Positions 33,538 to 42,564 of a stretch of 64,000 bases of DNA are shown piece after piece. Source of the stretch: JADJOY01 sp016713535 [NCBI: Deltaproteobacteria bacterium] (GTDB lineage: Bacteria > JADJOY01). A model generated the notes under the pieces. That model did not search any database, was not told the origin of the DNA, and saw only the letters and a list, made by a program, of their open reading frames with translations. The stretch spans positions 209,928 through 273,927 of the forward strand of contig JADJOY010000018.1 of NCBI GenBank assembly GCA_016713535.1, in the 5' to 3' direction. The stretch's first letter is position 1, and each line of letters opens with the position of its first letter. A program made the translations under genes and the position numbers.

Positions 33538-34518
33538 CTACATCCGCAGCACGATCTTGCCCACGTTGGCGTTGGTCTCCATGTATTCGTGGGCGGCGCG
33601 CGCCTCGTCGAGGGCGAACACCCGATCGATCACCGGCACCACCTGGCGGGTCTCGAGGAGCGGGAGCACCGCCCGCGCGAACCCCTGGGTGGCGGCGATC
33701 TTCTCCTCGAGCGGCCGCGAGCGCAGCACGCTGCCCATGATCCTGAGCCGCTTGTTGAGCAGCAGGTCGGCGCGCAGGTTGGCGGGCGTCATGTCGAGGA
33801 GCCCGATCAGTACCATCCGGCCGCAGCGCGCCAGGCTCGCGAGGTTCGCTTCCCAGTAGCCCGGACCGACGGTGTCGAGGATCACGTGGACGCCCGCGCC
33901 ACCGGTGGCCTCACGCACCGCCTTGGCGAGGTCGCCCGCGGTGCGATCGATGCCCACGTCGAGCCCCAGCTCGCGCGCTCGCTCGAGCTTCGCGGCCGAG
34001 CCGGCCGTGCCGAGGGTGGTGGCACCGGCGCGGTGCGCGAGCTGCACCGCCGCCGTTCCCACGCCGCCGGCGACCGCGTGAACGAGGACGCTCTCGCCGA
34101 GACCGAGCGCGGCCTGGGTGAAGAGCGCGTCGTGCGCGGTGATGAAGACCTCGGGGATCGCCGCCGCCTCTTCCCAGCTCAGGTGCGCCGGCACCTTCAC
34201 CGCCATGCGCGCGTGGGTGACGATCTTCTCCGAGTAGCCGCCCCCGCCGAGGATCCCGAACACCCGGTCGCCCACGCCATGCTCGCGCACCGCGGCGCCG
34301 ACCGCCTCGACCTCGCCGGCGAACTCGAGCCCGGGGACGTCGGCGGGGGAATCGGGCGGCGCGGGGTAGAACCCACGGCGCTGGATCAGGTCCGCGCGGT
34401 TGAGGGCGGTCGCGCGCACCGCGACGCGGATCTCGCCGGGACCGGGCTCGGGCGCTGGACGCTCCTGCAGCTCGAGGACGTCGGGGCCGCCCACCTCGCG
34501 GATCGCGACGACCTTCAC
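33538..34518 (-). CDS. NAD(P)H-quinone oxidoreductase (zeta-crystallin type MDR)
   Basis: 326 residues from a GTG start. MDR-family sequence: VGGPDVLELQERPAPEPGPG, NRADLIQRRGFYP, PGLEFAGEVEAVG, and the NADPH-binding VHAVAGGVGTAAVQLAHRAG, ending LRM. No zinc-binding cysteines, as in the quinone reductase/PIG3 group. The GTG overlaps the stop of the upstream histidine kinase gene (GTGA), so the two are co-translated, an unusual partnership suggesting a link between the kinase and redox state. Confidence 0.92.
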   Translation of the reverse strand: MKVVAIREVGGPDVLELQERPAPEPGPGEIRVAVRATALNRADLIQRRGFYPAPPDSPADVPGLEFAGEVEAVGAAVREHGVGDRVFGILGGGGYSEKIVTHARMAVKVPAHLSWEEAAAIPEVFITAHDALFTQAALGLGESVLVHAVAGGVGTAAVQLAHRAGATTLGTAGSAAKLERARELGLDVGIDRTAGDLAKAVREATGGAGVHVILDTVGPGYWEANLASLARCGRMVLIGLLDMTPANLRADLLLNKRLRIMGSVLRSRPLEEKIAATQGFARAVLPLLETRQVVPVIDRVFALDEARAAHEYMETNANVGKIVLRM

Positions 34519-36098
34519 GGCGTGCCCTCGCGAGCCGGCGCGTCTCCCGGCCCGGGCGGGAGCGTCATCGCGTCGGCGTGACCGATGATGGGCAGGAACA
34601 GCCGGATGCGCGTGCCACCGCCGGGCGCGGCGTCGATCACGAGCGCGCCGCGATGGCCGCGCACGATCGCCGCCACCGCCAGCAGCCCGAGCCGCCGCGG
34701 CGAGGGCCCGGTGACCGCGAGCGGGTCGAGCAGTCGCGCACGCGCCGCGGTGTCGAGGCCGTTGCCTTCGTGGCTCATCTCGATCAGTGCATAGGGGCCG
34801 GGTGCCAGGTCGCCGAGGGCGCGCTCGCGCGCGGCGGGGCCGTGCGAGAGCACGGTGCGCGACGCTCGCAACCGGATCGCGCTGATGCGCTTCCCCATCG
34901 CCTCGAGCGCGTCCGCCACCAGCCGATCGACGGCGTCGAGCAGCCGCCCGGGGTCGGCCGCGACGTTGAGCGGCGCGCCGTGCGCCTGGTAGGTGATCGC
35001 GAGGTCGCCGTGCAGCGCCGGCGACAGCGCGCGCAGGTGCGCCGGGATGAGCTGGTCGATGTCCACGGTGCGCAGGTCGAGCGGGCTCTCGCCGGCGTAG
35101 GCGAGCATCTGCCTGCACACCTGCGCGCCACGATGCACGGCGCTGCGGATGTCCTCGAAGCTCTCCACCGGCACGTTCGCGTTGCGCGGCGTGCAGCGCT
35201 CGATCAGGTCGGCCGAGCCCAGGATCACGTGCAGCAGGTTGTTGAACTCGTGCGCCACGCCGCGCGCGAGCGCCTCGAGGTCGTGAGAGCGCTCGATCTG
35301 CGTGACGAGCGCCTCGAGGCGCCGCTGCTCGGCCTCGGCGCGCGCGCGCTCGAGACGCACCACGAAATACCAGCGTGTGCCGAGCCACCCCACGTGGCCG
35401 AACGCGAAGCTGAAGGAGGTGGAGAGCAGCGCCACTCCCCCCGCCTCGACCCAGTGCGGGTACGTCGCGGCCTCGGCGCTGGTGAGCGCGATCGCCGCCC
35501 ACGTGACGCCGGTGGTGCCCACCACCATCGCGAGACGGGCGAGCGGGGGCACGAGCACGAACATCGTGAACGCGGGCGCCACCACCGCGGTGTGGATCCA
35601 CGGCGACTCGAGGGGCACGATGCGGCCCAGCACCGCGAAGGTCCCACCCGAGAGCGTCATGATCGTCGCGGCGACGAGCGGCGCCGGGCTCGCGCCGCTG
35701 TCGACGCGGCGCTCGACGAGCCGCGTCGCACCGAGCGCGATCCCCGCGTAGGCGAGTCGCCACGCGCCGAGCAGCGCGAGCTCGACCGGCGCGTGGGAGA
35801 GCACCAGCAGGTCGATCGGCCACAACACCACCATCAGTGATGCGGTGAGCACGAGCAGCACCTGCGCGGCGCGGCCGGTGGCGCTGCCCGCGAAACGCCC
35901 GAACTCGAGCTCGTGCGTGGCTTCGAGCCGCGGTCCGGCGAGGTTCGCTCGCAGGCTCGCACACCACGCGAGCGCGCGGTCGGCCGACCCGGAGGGGAAG
36001 GCGGGCTCGCGCAGCAGCTCGCCGGGATACCGATCCGGCATACCGGCCGGATCGCGCACCGGGGGTTCCCCGGATCGGGCTCGGCTTGGCGACGGCAT
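34515..36098 (-). CDS. Membrane sensor histidine kinase with degenerate ATPase motifs
   Basis: 527 residues. About six hydrophobic segments between residues 78 and 245, a short coiled coil, then a HisKA-like H-box ARGVAHEFNNLLHVI with His283. In the ATPase half the N-box reads RLVADALEAMG (Asp where the Mg-binding Asn is usual) and the G1 box reads SHEGNGL in place of DxGxG; the C-terminal GGGTRIRLFLPI is normal. Catalysis may be weak or lost, so a signalling role without kinase activity is possible. A second Met at residue 20 is an alternative start. Confidence 0.75.
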   Translation of the reverse strand: MPSPSRARSGEPPVRDPAGMPDRYPGELLREPAFPSGSADRALAWCASLRANLAGPRLEATHELEFGRFAGSATGRAAQVLLVLTASLMVVLWPIDLLVLSHAPVELALLGAWRLAYAGIALGATRLVERRVDSGASPAPLVAATIMTLSGGTFAVLGRIVPLESPWIHTAVVAPAFTMFVLVPPLARLAMVVGTTGVTWAAIALTSAEAATYPHWVEAGGVALLSTSFSFAFGHVGWLGTRWYFVVRLERARAEAEQRRLEALVTQIERSHDLEALARGVAHEFNNLLHVILGSADLIERCTPRNANVPVESFEDIRSAVHRGAQVCRQMLAYAGESPLDLRTVDIDQLIPAHLRALSPALHGDLAITYQAHGAPLNVAADPGRLLDAVDRLVADALEAMGKRISAIRLRASRTVLSHGPAARERALGDLAPGPYALIEMSHEGNGLDTAARARLLDPLAVTGPSPRRLGLLAVAAIVRGHRGALVIDAAPGGGTRIRLFLPIIGHADAMTLPPGPGDAPAREGTP

Positions 36099-36305
36099 GT
36101 TCGTCGTGGAGGCCAGCGAGGGCTGCGGTACGCGATTGGATCGATCCGCTGGTCGAGGGTACCACGGCGCGGTCGGCCGGCGCTCGCGCCCGATCGTTCG
36201 GTCCGGCGACGCCGCGGCGACGCGCCAGCTCTCGCTCGCACCGCGGGTTTCGCGGTACGCTCCCGCTTCCCCCGCGACGGGGCAACGAGCAGGAGGGGCT
36301 CAAGC

Positions 36306-37184
36306 ATGAAGCGAGTGATCGGCGGTCTGGGAGCAGCGGCGCTGGCGTTGGTGATGACGGCGGGCTGCGGTGACACCAGCATCAACGACATCGAGACGAT
36401 CACGAATCCCCCCAATCCGGGCGTCGACAAGCTGCTGCCCAAGGAGCGGCTCGGGATCCACTTCCAGCCCAACGGCGGCACCGCCGAGGACATCGACGAG
36501 ATGACCCCGCTGGTGGGGCTCATCCGCACGCTCATCAAGCCGGACGTGAAGGACTACGTCGGGCGCTTGATCGACGGCGCGCCGCCCGAGGCGCGCTTCC
36601 TGGTGATCCTCCCCGAGGAGGACGTCGACCTCAACTTCGTGGCGCGCTACGCGTCCGACCCCAAGGTGGTCGGCTGGGAGCTCGAGAACGAGCCCGAGAA
36701 CTTCCTCGGCTGGACCGCACAGCAGTACGTCGACTGGGTGAAGGGCGTCGCACCGGACGTGCGCAGCGTGATGGGGGGCGGCAAGAAGCTGGTCGCGGCG
36801 GCGACGCGCCCGATGGTCCAGGACTTCCCCAACACCCTCAACTACAACCAGGACATGATCGACGCCGGGCTCCTCGACGAGGTCGACGTGTTCAACATGC
36901 ACGTCTACACCAAGCAGTACGAGAAGGTGCCAGCGGTCGAGAACGTGTACGCCGACGCGCGCGCGGCCGGGAAAGAGGTCTGGGTGACCGAGGTCGGCGA
37001 GAACGACCTCTCCCAGCAGCTCGACTACTTCCTGCAGGTGGTCGAGGTGTACCGCCGCCTCGGCATCGATCCCGAGCGCTGGATCCTCTACGCCTGGAAC
37101 GACGACACCCTCGGCTACTCGCTGAAGGCGCCCGACGGCACCCCGGGGCCGCTGCTCGACGCCATGGTCGCCCGCGACGGCTGA
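36306..37184 (+). CDS. Glycoside-hydrolase-like lipoprotein (clan A TIM barrel)
   Basis: 292 residues. Lipobox MTAGC with Cys21. GWELENEPENF carries the NEP motif with acid/base Glu129, and VWVTEVGEND carries a candidate nucleophile Glu229, the arrangement of clan-A glycosidases such as GH5 or GH39; the strand NMHVYTKQYE and the late WILYAWNDD complete the barrel. Substrate unknown; exposure on the envelope is inferred. AGGAGG precedes the ATG by about ten bases. Confidence 0.78.
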   Translation: MKRVIGGLGAAALALVMTAGCGDTSINDIETITNPPNPGVDKLLPKERLGIHFQPNGGTAEDIDEMTPLVGLIRTLIKPDVKDYVGRLIDGAPPEARFLVILPEEDVDLNFVARYASDPKVVGWELENEPENFLGWTAQQYVDWVKGVAPDVRSVMGGGKKLVAAATRPMVQDFPNTLNYNQDMIDAGLLDEVDVFNMHVYTKQYEKVPAVENVYADARAAGKEVWVTEVGENDLSQQLDYFLQVVEVYRRLGIDPERWILYAWNDDTLGYSLKAPDGTPGPLLDAMVARDG

Positions 37185-37597
37185 GGTCGGCGCCGGGTCA
37201 CGAGCCTCGTCGCCGTCACCGGCGTCCGTCACGGCGCCCCGGCTCGGGGGCGATCGGCCGGTCTCACTTCCCCGGCCGCGAAAGATCGCGGCCCTCGTCC
37301 ACTCCGCCAGGCCGCGCAGCGCGTGGACGGCGCTACCCGTCGTTCGCGGCGTCGGCCGCGCCGCCGAGCTTGGTTGCCCGCTCCGCGAGCACCCCCGCGT
37401 ACTGCGCGTTCGCGCCATGGGCAGGCACCCACCACGGGTCGAAACTCTCTGTGAGATCGGCGGCTTCGGGCACGGCGGGGTCCTCTGCGCAGAGTTAGCC
37501 GCGGGGCCTCCGGCGCGCACCACGCGGGTAGGGGCCGAGCGGCGCGCCGCTTGCGTTAGGTTCGAGCGATTCACGTCCGCCCCCCGGAGGCCGCCAC
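37185..37597. other. Gap between the glycosidase-like gene and the response-regulator gene
   Basis: No complete gene. The first 140 bases have several short inverted GC-rich stretches (GATCGCGGCC-like). A possible gene remnant on the minus strand is listed separately at 37333-37494. Confidence 0.5.
37333..37494 (-). pseudogene. Possible C-terminal gene remnant
   Basis: A 53-codon stop-to-stop minus-strand segment reads like protein, with FDPWWVPAHGANAQYAGVL and then AERATKLGG up to a TAG stop. Third codon positions are almost all G or C in this frame, as in the real genes. It has no start and a TAA just upstream at 37495-37497. I cannot name the parent family. Confidence 0.3.
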
Positions 37598-38611
37598 TTG
37601 AACGCCCCTCCACCGGCCACGAGCGATCGACGCCAGCTCACCGTCCTGTGCCTCGACGACGAGGCGGATCACGCCGAGCTGGTGCGCCGGGCGCTCGCGG
37701 CAATCCCGCACCTCGACTGCGACTTCCACGCCGAGAGCTCGGTCGATGGCGCCATCGAGGTGCTGCGGCGTCAGCCGGTGGACGTGATGTTCCTCGACTA
37801 TCAGCTCGGCACCATCACGGGCGCCGACGTGCTGCGCAGCCTGCGCGCCAGCCACTTCTCGAAGCCGACGGTGATGCTCACCGCGCACGGAAACGAGTAC
37901 GTGGCGGCGAGCTCGGTTCGCGCCGGAGCGGACGAGTACCTGTCGAAGGCCGACATCGGCCCCGATGCCCTGGCGCTGGTGCTGGAGCGGGCCGAGGAGC
38001 ATGCGCGCCTGCGCATCGAGTCGGAGCGCGCCCTCGATCGCGCGCAGCGCCTCGAGGAGATGTCGCGCACGCTGGCGGACGCGGCGCTCTTCTGGTCGGA
38101 GCGGGCGCGACGCGACTCGCTCACCGGAGTGTGGACGCGGGTCGCGTGGGAAGAGGCCGCGGTGCAGGAGATCGAGCGCGCGCTGCGCTTCGGTCACTCC
38201 ACGGCGCTCTGCCTGATCGACGTCGACGCTTTCAAGGCGGTGAACGACGCCGCCGGGCACCTCGCGGGCGACGTCTGCTTGCAGGAGATCGCGCGCTCGC
38301 TGAGCGGCGCGGCGCGCACCATCGACCTGGTGGGGCGCTACGGCGGGGACGAGTTCGTGGTGCTCTTGCCGGAGAGCTCGCTCGGCGGAGGGCTCGCGTT
38401 TGCGGAGCGGCTGCGCCGGTCGATCCACGATCGCTGCATCCAGCCGCCCCGCGCACCGCTCGGCTTCCCGTGCGTGACGGTGAGCGTGGGGGTCGCGGCT
38501 GGCTTGCCCGGGCGCTGGGAAGAGCTGCTCGCGGTAGCGGACCGCGCGCTCTACGAGGCCAAGGGTGCGGGGCACGACCGGGTGTCGGGGCGCGAGCTCG
38601 GTGACGGCTGA
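37598..38611 (+). CDS. Response regulator-diguanylate cyclase (REC-GGDEF)
   Basis: 337 residues from a TTG start preceded by CGGAGG. REC domain: LDDE at 19-22, phospho-acceptor Asp67, Thr95, Lys117. A coiled coil (about 130-165) links to the GGDEF domain: RYGGDEF with GGDEF at 249-253, and the RxxD inhibitory site RTID at 240-243, five residues before it. It should make cyclic-di-GMP in response to phosphorylation and be product-inhibited. Situated 75 bases before the ethylene-receptor-like gene, it is a likely output of that sensory cluster. Confidence 0.93.
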   Translation: MNAPPPATSDRRQLTVLCLDDEADHAELVRRALAAIPHLDCDFHAESSVDGAIEVLRRQPVDVMFLDYQLGTITGADVLRSLRASHFSKPTVMLTAHGNEYVAASSVRAGADEYLSKADIGPDALALVLERAEEHARLRIESERALDRAQRLEEMSRTLADAALFWSERARRDSLTGVWTRVAWEEAAVQEIERALRFGHSTALCLIDVDAFKAVNDAAGHLAGDVCLQEIARSLSGAARTIDLVGRYGGDEFVVLLPESSLGGGLAFAERLRRSIHDRCIQPPRAPLGFPCVTVSVGVAAGLPGRWEELLAVADRALYEAKGAGHDRVSGRELGDG

Positions 38612-38686
38612 GTCGGGCCGGACCCCGACGCCGCCGCGGCGCTCGCCCGCCGCGGCGGCGCGCGCTCGAGCGCGGGAGGTGGCGCA

Positions 38687-39286
38687 GTGACCGAGCTCCT
38701 CCTCGGACTGATCGACACCTCGGGCTTCGTGCCGCGCTGGGCGTGCGGCGCGTGGAGTCGCGCGCTCGGCTGGACGCACATCCTCGCGGACCTGGCGGTG
38801 TGGGCCGCTTACACCGCGATCCCGGTGGTTCTCGCGTGGTTCGTGCGCAAGCGCGCGGACGTCCCCTTCCCTCGCATCTTCTGGCTGTTCGGTGCCTTCA
38901 TCTTCTGCTGCGGCTCGGTTCACCTCATCGAGGCGGTGTTGTTCTGGGCGCCCGTCTATCGCCTCGCCGCGGTGACCAAGATTGCGACCGCGGTGGCGTC
39001 GCGGGCCACCGTGCTTGCGTTGCTGCCGATCATTCCGCGCGCGCTCGCGCTGCCCGGGCTGGCGGAGGTCAATGCGGGCCTCGCCGCGGAGGCCGAGCGG
39101 CGTGAGCGGGCCGAGCTCGAGCTTCGGGGCCGGGCCGAGCTCCTCGAACGGGTGAACCGCGTCACCATGGGTCGCGAGCTGCGAACCGCCGCGCTCAAGC
39201 GCGAGGTCAACGACCTGCTCGTGCGCCTCGGCGAGGAGCCGCGCTACGCCGCTACGTTCCCCACCGACTCGTCGACCGTGCGGTGA
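38687..39286 (+). CDS. Free-standing ethylene-receptor-like membrane domain
   Basis: 199 residues from GTG (GGGAGG upstream). Three transmembrane helices align with the ethylene-binding domain of plant ETR1: HILADLAVWAAYTAIPVVLA, then FGAFIFCCGSVHLIEAVLFW, then AVTKIATAVASRATVLAL. Cys75-x3-His79 (CGSVH) matches the copper-binding Cys65/His69 pair of ETR1 (CGATH), and Asp35 matches Asp25. After the third helix comes IIPRALALPGL and a coiled coil (AEAERRERAELELRGRAELLE). There is no GAF, PAS or kinase domain; the next gene, four bases on, encodes the kinase. Ethylene or another small ligand as signal is inferred from the conserved residues. Confidence 0.85.
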   Translation: MTELLLGLIDTSGFVPRWACGAWSRALGWTHILADLAVWAAYTAIPVVLAWFVRKRADVPFPRIFWLFGAFIFCCGSVHLIEAVLFWAPVYRLAAVTKIATAVASRATVLALLPIIPRALALPGLAEVNAGLAAEAERRERAELELRGRAELLERVNRVTMGRELRTAALKREVNDLLVRLGEEPRYAATFPTDSSTVR

Positions 39287-39289
39287 GCC

Positions 39290-41311
39290 GTGGCCGTCGC
39301 CGATGTCCTCGTGGCCGACCGTCCCGCTCACGCGCCGCGCCGGGTGCGCGGCGTCGTGCTGGCGTGGATGCTGGGGCTCTCGATCGCCGCGCTGGTCGCC
39401 ACGGTGGTGAGCGAGGTTCACGACTTCCGGCGTCAGGCCGGGGTCCTGGCCGACCGCGTGCGGCTCCTCGGCGACGCGTCCCACGCTCGCGGCGAGGTGC
39501 GCCGGCTGGTGCTCGCGGCGACCCGGCTCGCGGCGGGCAGCTCCGACACCGGGTTGCGCGCGGCGGCCGCGGCCGACCTCGGCGCGGCCATCGCGGAGCT
39601 GCGCCGCTCCGAGGAGACCGCGGTGGCGCCCGCGCCCGCGTCCACGCTGCCGCCGCTGCCGACCGAGCTGCTCTCCGCCTACTACGGCCCGGGCACGAGC
39701 TTGCGACAGGACCTCCACGAGCTGATCGCCAGCGCGGAGGCCCTGGCGACCGCGCCGATCGACGGGACGGGCCGTGCGGCCGAGCTCCTCGCCTACGCTG
39801 GCCTCGCGGGCGCGCGCGAGCTGCTCGACCGCTACGACCTGGTGGTGGGTGCCTACGTCACGCTCCTCGACACGATGGTGCGTGACCTCCGTTCGCTGCG
39901 CTACGTGGGCTTCCTGGCCGCGCATCTGCTGCTGGTCGCGTGGATCGCGTTCCTCTACCAGTGGCTGCTCCGGCGCGTACGCGCCGACGGGCAGCTCCAT
40001 CGCCAGGTGCGCTTGGAGGCGGAGTCGCGTGCGCGCGAGCTCGATGCGGCGCTCGGTGACCTGACGCGCAGCCGGGACGAGGCGCAGCACCTCACGCTGG
40101 CGATGGTGAGCGTCCTCGAGGATCTCTCCGCCGAGCGGGCCAGGCTCGATCGCGAGGTCGGCGAGCGGAGGGTGGCGGAGGAGCGCTTTCGCTCGGTGTT
40201 CGAGGCGTCGCCGGTGGGCAAGCTGCTGGTCGGCCCGAGCGGTACGATCCTGCTCGCCAACGGCGTGGCCGCGGGCCTGCTCGGCTACGCCGGCGATGAG
40301 CTGATCGGCCAGCCCGTCGACGTGCTGGTGCCGGCGCGGCTGCGCGGCGGGCACGCCGCGCATCGGCGGCGCTTCCACGCGGTGCCCGAGGCCCGGCCGA
40401 TGGGCGCGGGGCGACACCTCGTCGCGCAGCGCAAGGACACGAGCGAGGTGCCCGTGGACATCGCCCTCGATCCGATCGCCACGGCGGAGGGGCCGGGAGT
40501 GCTCGCGTCGGTGGTCGACATCACCCACCGGGTACGCTCCGAGCGCGCGCTCGAGCAGGTCAACCGCGAGCTGCGCCGCAAGAACGAGGAGCTCGAGCAG
40601 TTCGTGTACACGGTCTCGCACGATCTGAAGTCGCCGATGGTCACGATCTCGGGCTTCGTCGGCCACATCGCCGGCGACGCCGAGGGGCTCGGCCACGCCG
40701 GGATCGTCGACGCCGCGCGTCGCGTCGAGCGCGCCTGCGTGCGGCTGCGCGAGACCCTCGACGACCTCCTCGAGCTGAGCCGGGCGGGGCGCACCGTGCA
40801 CCAGCCCGAGCGCCTCGAGGTGCGCGCGCTCCTCGAGCGGGTGCTCGAGCCGCACGCCGCGGCGCTCGCCGAGCGCGGCATCCAGCTCGACATCGAGCGG
40901 TCGCTGCCCATGGTCGAGGCCGATCCGCTGCGCCTCGCGGAGGTCTTCGACAACCTGATCGCGAACGCGATCCGCTACGGGTGCACTGGGCCGTCACCGG
41001 TGATCCGGGTCGGTGGGGCGCGGACCGAGGGCGAGGCGCGCTTCTTCGTCGAGGACGAGGGGGCGGGCATTCCTGCCGAGTTCCAGGAGCGGGTGTTCGG
41101 TCTCTTCGTGCGGCTGGCGGCGGGCGGAGAGGGCTCGGGAGTGGGCCTCGCGATCGTGCGGCGGATCGTCGAGGCGCACGGTGGGCGGACGTGGGTCGAG
41201 TCGCCGCCGGCGGGACGCGCACGCGGTACGCGGGCCTGGATCGCGTTCACCGACCCGTTGCTGTCGAGCTGGCAGCGGCGCGCCGCCGCCAAGCTCGTGG
41301 ACGAGGCGTGA
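39290..41311 (+). CDS. Sensor histidine kinase (TM-periplasmic-TM-PAS-HisKA-HATPase)
   Basis: 673 residues, GTG start four bases after the preceding stop. Helix 1 at 20-40, a periplasmic region of helical type (41-202), helix 2 at 204-227, coiled coil (230-292), PAS (298-412; FEASPVGKLLVGPSGTILLA), HisKA with His444 (YTVSHDLKSPM), and HATPase with VFDNLIANAIRYG, VEDEGAGIPAEF and GEGSGVGLAIVRRIVEAHGG, all intact. The SHDLKSP type is common in phytochrome-like kinases that pair with single-domain regulators, one of which follows. It has its own sensor domain, so the ethylene-receptor-like protein may add a second input. Confidence 0.92.
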   Translation: MAVADVLVADRPAHAPRRVRGVVLAWMLGLSIAALVATVVSEVHDFRRQAGVLADRVRLLGDASHARGEVRRLVLAATRLAAGSSDTGLRAAAAADLGAAIAELRRSEETAVAPAPASTLPPLPTELLSAYYGPGTSLRQDLHELIASAEALATAPIDGTGRAAELLAYAGLAGARELLDRYDLVVGAYVTLLDTMVRDLRSLRYVGFLAAHLLLVAWIAFLYQWLLRRVRADGQLHRQVRLEAESRARELDAALGDLTRSRDEAQHLTLAMVSVLEDLSAERARLDREVGERRVAEERFRSVFEASPVGKLLVGPSGTILLANGVAAGLLGYAGDELIGQPVDVLVPARLRGGHAAHRRRFHAVPEARPMGAGRHLVAQRKDTSEVPVDIALDPIATAEGPGVLASVVDITHRVRSERALEQVNRELRRKNEELEQFVYTVSHDLKSPMVTISGFVGHIAGDAEGLGHAGIVDAARRVERACVRLRETLDDLLELSRAGRTVHQPERLEVRALLERVLEPHAAALAERGIQLDIERSLPMVEADPLRLAEVFDNLIANAIRYGCTGPSPVIRVGGARTEGEARFFVEDEGAGIPAEFQERVFGLFVRLAAGGEGSGVGLAIVRRIVEAHGGRTWVESPPAGRARGTRAWIAFTDPLLSSWQRRAAAKLVDEA

Positions 41312-41312
41312 C

Positions 41313-41771
41313 GTGGCTCGCGAGCGCGCGGAGGGCTCCGAGCCGACCGAGCCGGTGCGATTCCTGCTCGTCGAGGACGACCCCGACCACGCCTGGCTGG
41401 TGCGCCGCGAGTTCGAGCTCCACCGTGCCGACGCGGCGCTCGAGCACGTCGACGACGCGGAGCGGGCCCTCGACCGCCTGCGCGGCGCGGAGCGCTCGCC
41501 GGACGTGCTGCTGGTCGACCTCGACCTGCCGCGCAAGAGCGGCCTCGAGCTGCTCTCGGTGTTGCGCGCGGAGCCGCGCTGGCGGGGGATCCGCGCGGTG
41601 GTGCTCACGACGTCGTCGGCCGACGCGGATCGGCGCCGGGCCTCGGCGCTGGCCGACGGCTTCGTCACCAAGCCCGTCGGCCTGGTCGAGTTCCGGCGCG
41701 TGATCGGTGAGCTGGTCGACCACTGGGTCGACCGCTGCCGGGCGGGCGCCACGGTGGGCTCACCGACGTAG
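41313..41771 (+). CDS. Single-domain response regulator (Rcp1-like)
   Basis: 152 residues, GTG start two bases after the kinase gene stop. RFLLVEDDPDHAWLVRREF gives the acidic pocket, LLVDLDLPRKSGLELL the phospho-acceptor, VVLTTSSADAD the Thr/Ser, and FVTKPVG the conserved Lys. The DLDLPRKSG form is that of Rcp1-like regulators served by phytochrome-type kinases. With no output domain it probably acts through protein contacts or passes phosphate on. Confidence 0.92.
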   Translation: MARERAEGSEPTEPVRFLLVEDDPDHAWLVRREFELHRADAALEHVDDAERALDRLRGAERSPDVLLVDLDLPRKSGLELLSVLRAEPRWRGIRAVVLTTSSADADRRRASALADGFVTKPVGLVEFRRVIGELVDHWVDRCRAGATVGSPT

Positions 41772-41900
41772 GGACGTCGCGTGCGGCGGTCGCCGGAGCC
41801 GGTTGCGAGCGGCGGCCTCCCCCTGTTTCAATGACGCGTTCGGTCCGCGCCGCCCGCGGCGCGGCCGGTCATCCATCGCTTTCGACGAGGAGAGCTCGAC

Positions 41901-42560
41901 GTGCGGACTTCCAAGAACCTCAAGCCGTGGCTGGGAGTGGTCGTGGCCGTGATCGCGCTCGCGGGGTGCAGCAAGATGTACTACGCGACCTGGGAGAAGC
42001 TCGGGAAGGAGAAGCGCGACCTGCTGCGCGACAACGTCGCGAAGGTCCAGAAGGAGCAGGACGCGGCGCAGGAGCAGTTCAAGGACGCGCTCACCCGTCT
42101 GAAGGAGATGACGGGCTTCCACGGCGGCGAGCTCGAGAAGCAATACGACAAGCTGAAGGCCGACTACGACGACAGCGAGGCGCGCGCAAAGGACGTGCGC
42201 GACCGCATCTCGAAGATCGACTCGATCGCCAACGACCTGTTCAAGGAGTGGGAGGGCGAGATCGAGCAGGTCTCGGAGGCGAGCTACAAGACCACGATGC
42301 GGCGCCAGCTCGACGACACCCGCCGCAAGTACGCGGGCCTCGCCAGCGCCCTGCACCAGTCGGAGGCGAGCATGGACCCGGTGCTGCGCAAGCTGAAGGA
42401 CCAGGTGCTGTTCCTCAAGTCGAGCCTCAACGCCGCGGCGGTGGGCGGCATCGAGGCGCACGCCCGGTCGATCGAGAGCGACATCAACGCGCTGGTGAAG
42501 GACATCCAGAACTCGATCAAGGTCGGCAACGAGTTCATCGCGCAGCTCCCCAAGGAGTGA
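41901..42560 (+). CDS. DUF2959 lipoprotein
   Basis: 219 residues, GTG start. Lipobox ALAGC gives Cys23, followed by SKMYYATWEKLGKEKRDLL, which is the DUF2959 hallmark, and a long helical body (coiled coil to about residue 130, then further helices) ending in IKVGNEFIAQLPKE. Function unknown. The next gene starts four bases after its stop. Confidence 0.88.
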   Translation: MRTSKNLKPWLGVVVAVIALAGCSKMYYATWEKLGKEKRDLLRDNVAKVQKEQDAAQEQFKDALTRLKEMTGFHGGELEKQYDKLKADYDDSEARAKDVRDRISKIDSIANDLFKEWEGEIEQVSEASYKTTMRRQLDDTRRKYAGLASALHQSEASMDPVLRKLKDQVLFLKSSLNAAAVGGIEAHARSIESDINALVKDIQNSIKVGNEFIAQLPKE

Positions 42561-42564
42561 GGCG

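Noticed and set aside
37571-40855. A 1094-residue minus-strand frame over the signalling cluster
   Set aside because: It is antisense to four well-supported signalling genes, has no recognisable motif and shows shadow-type composition.
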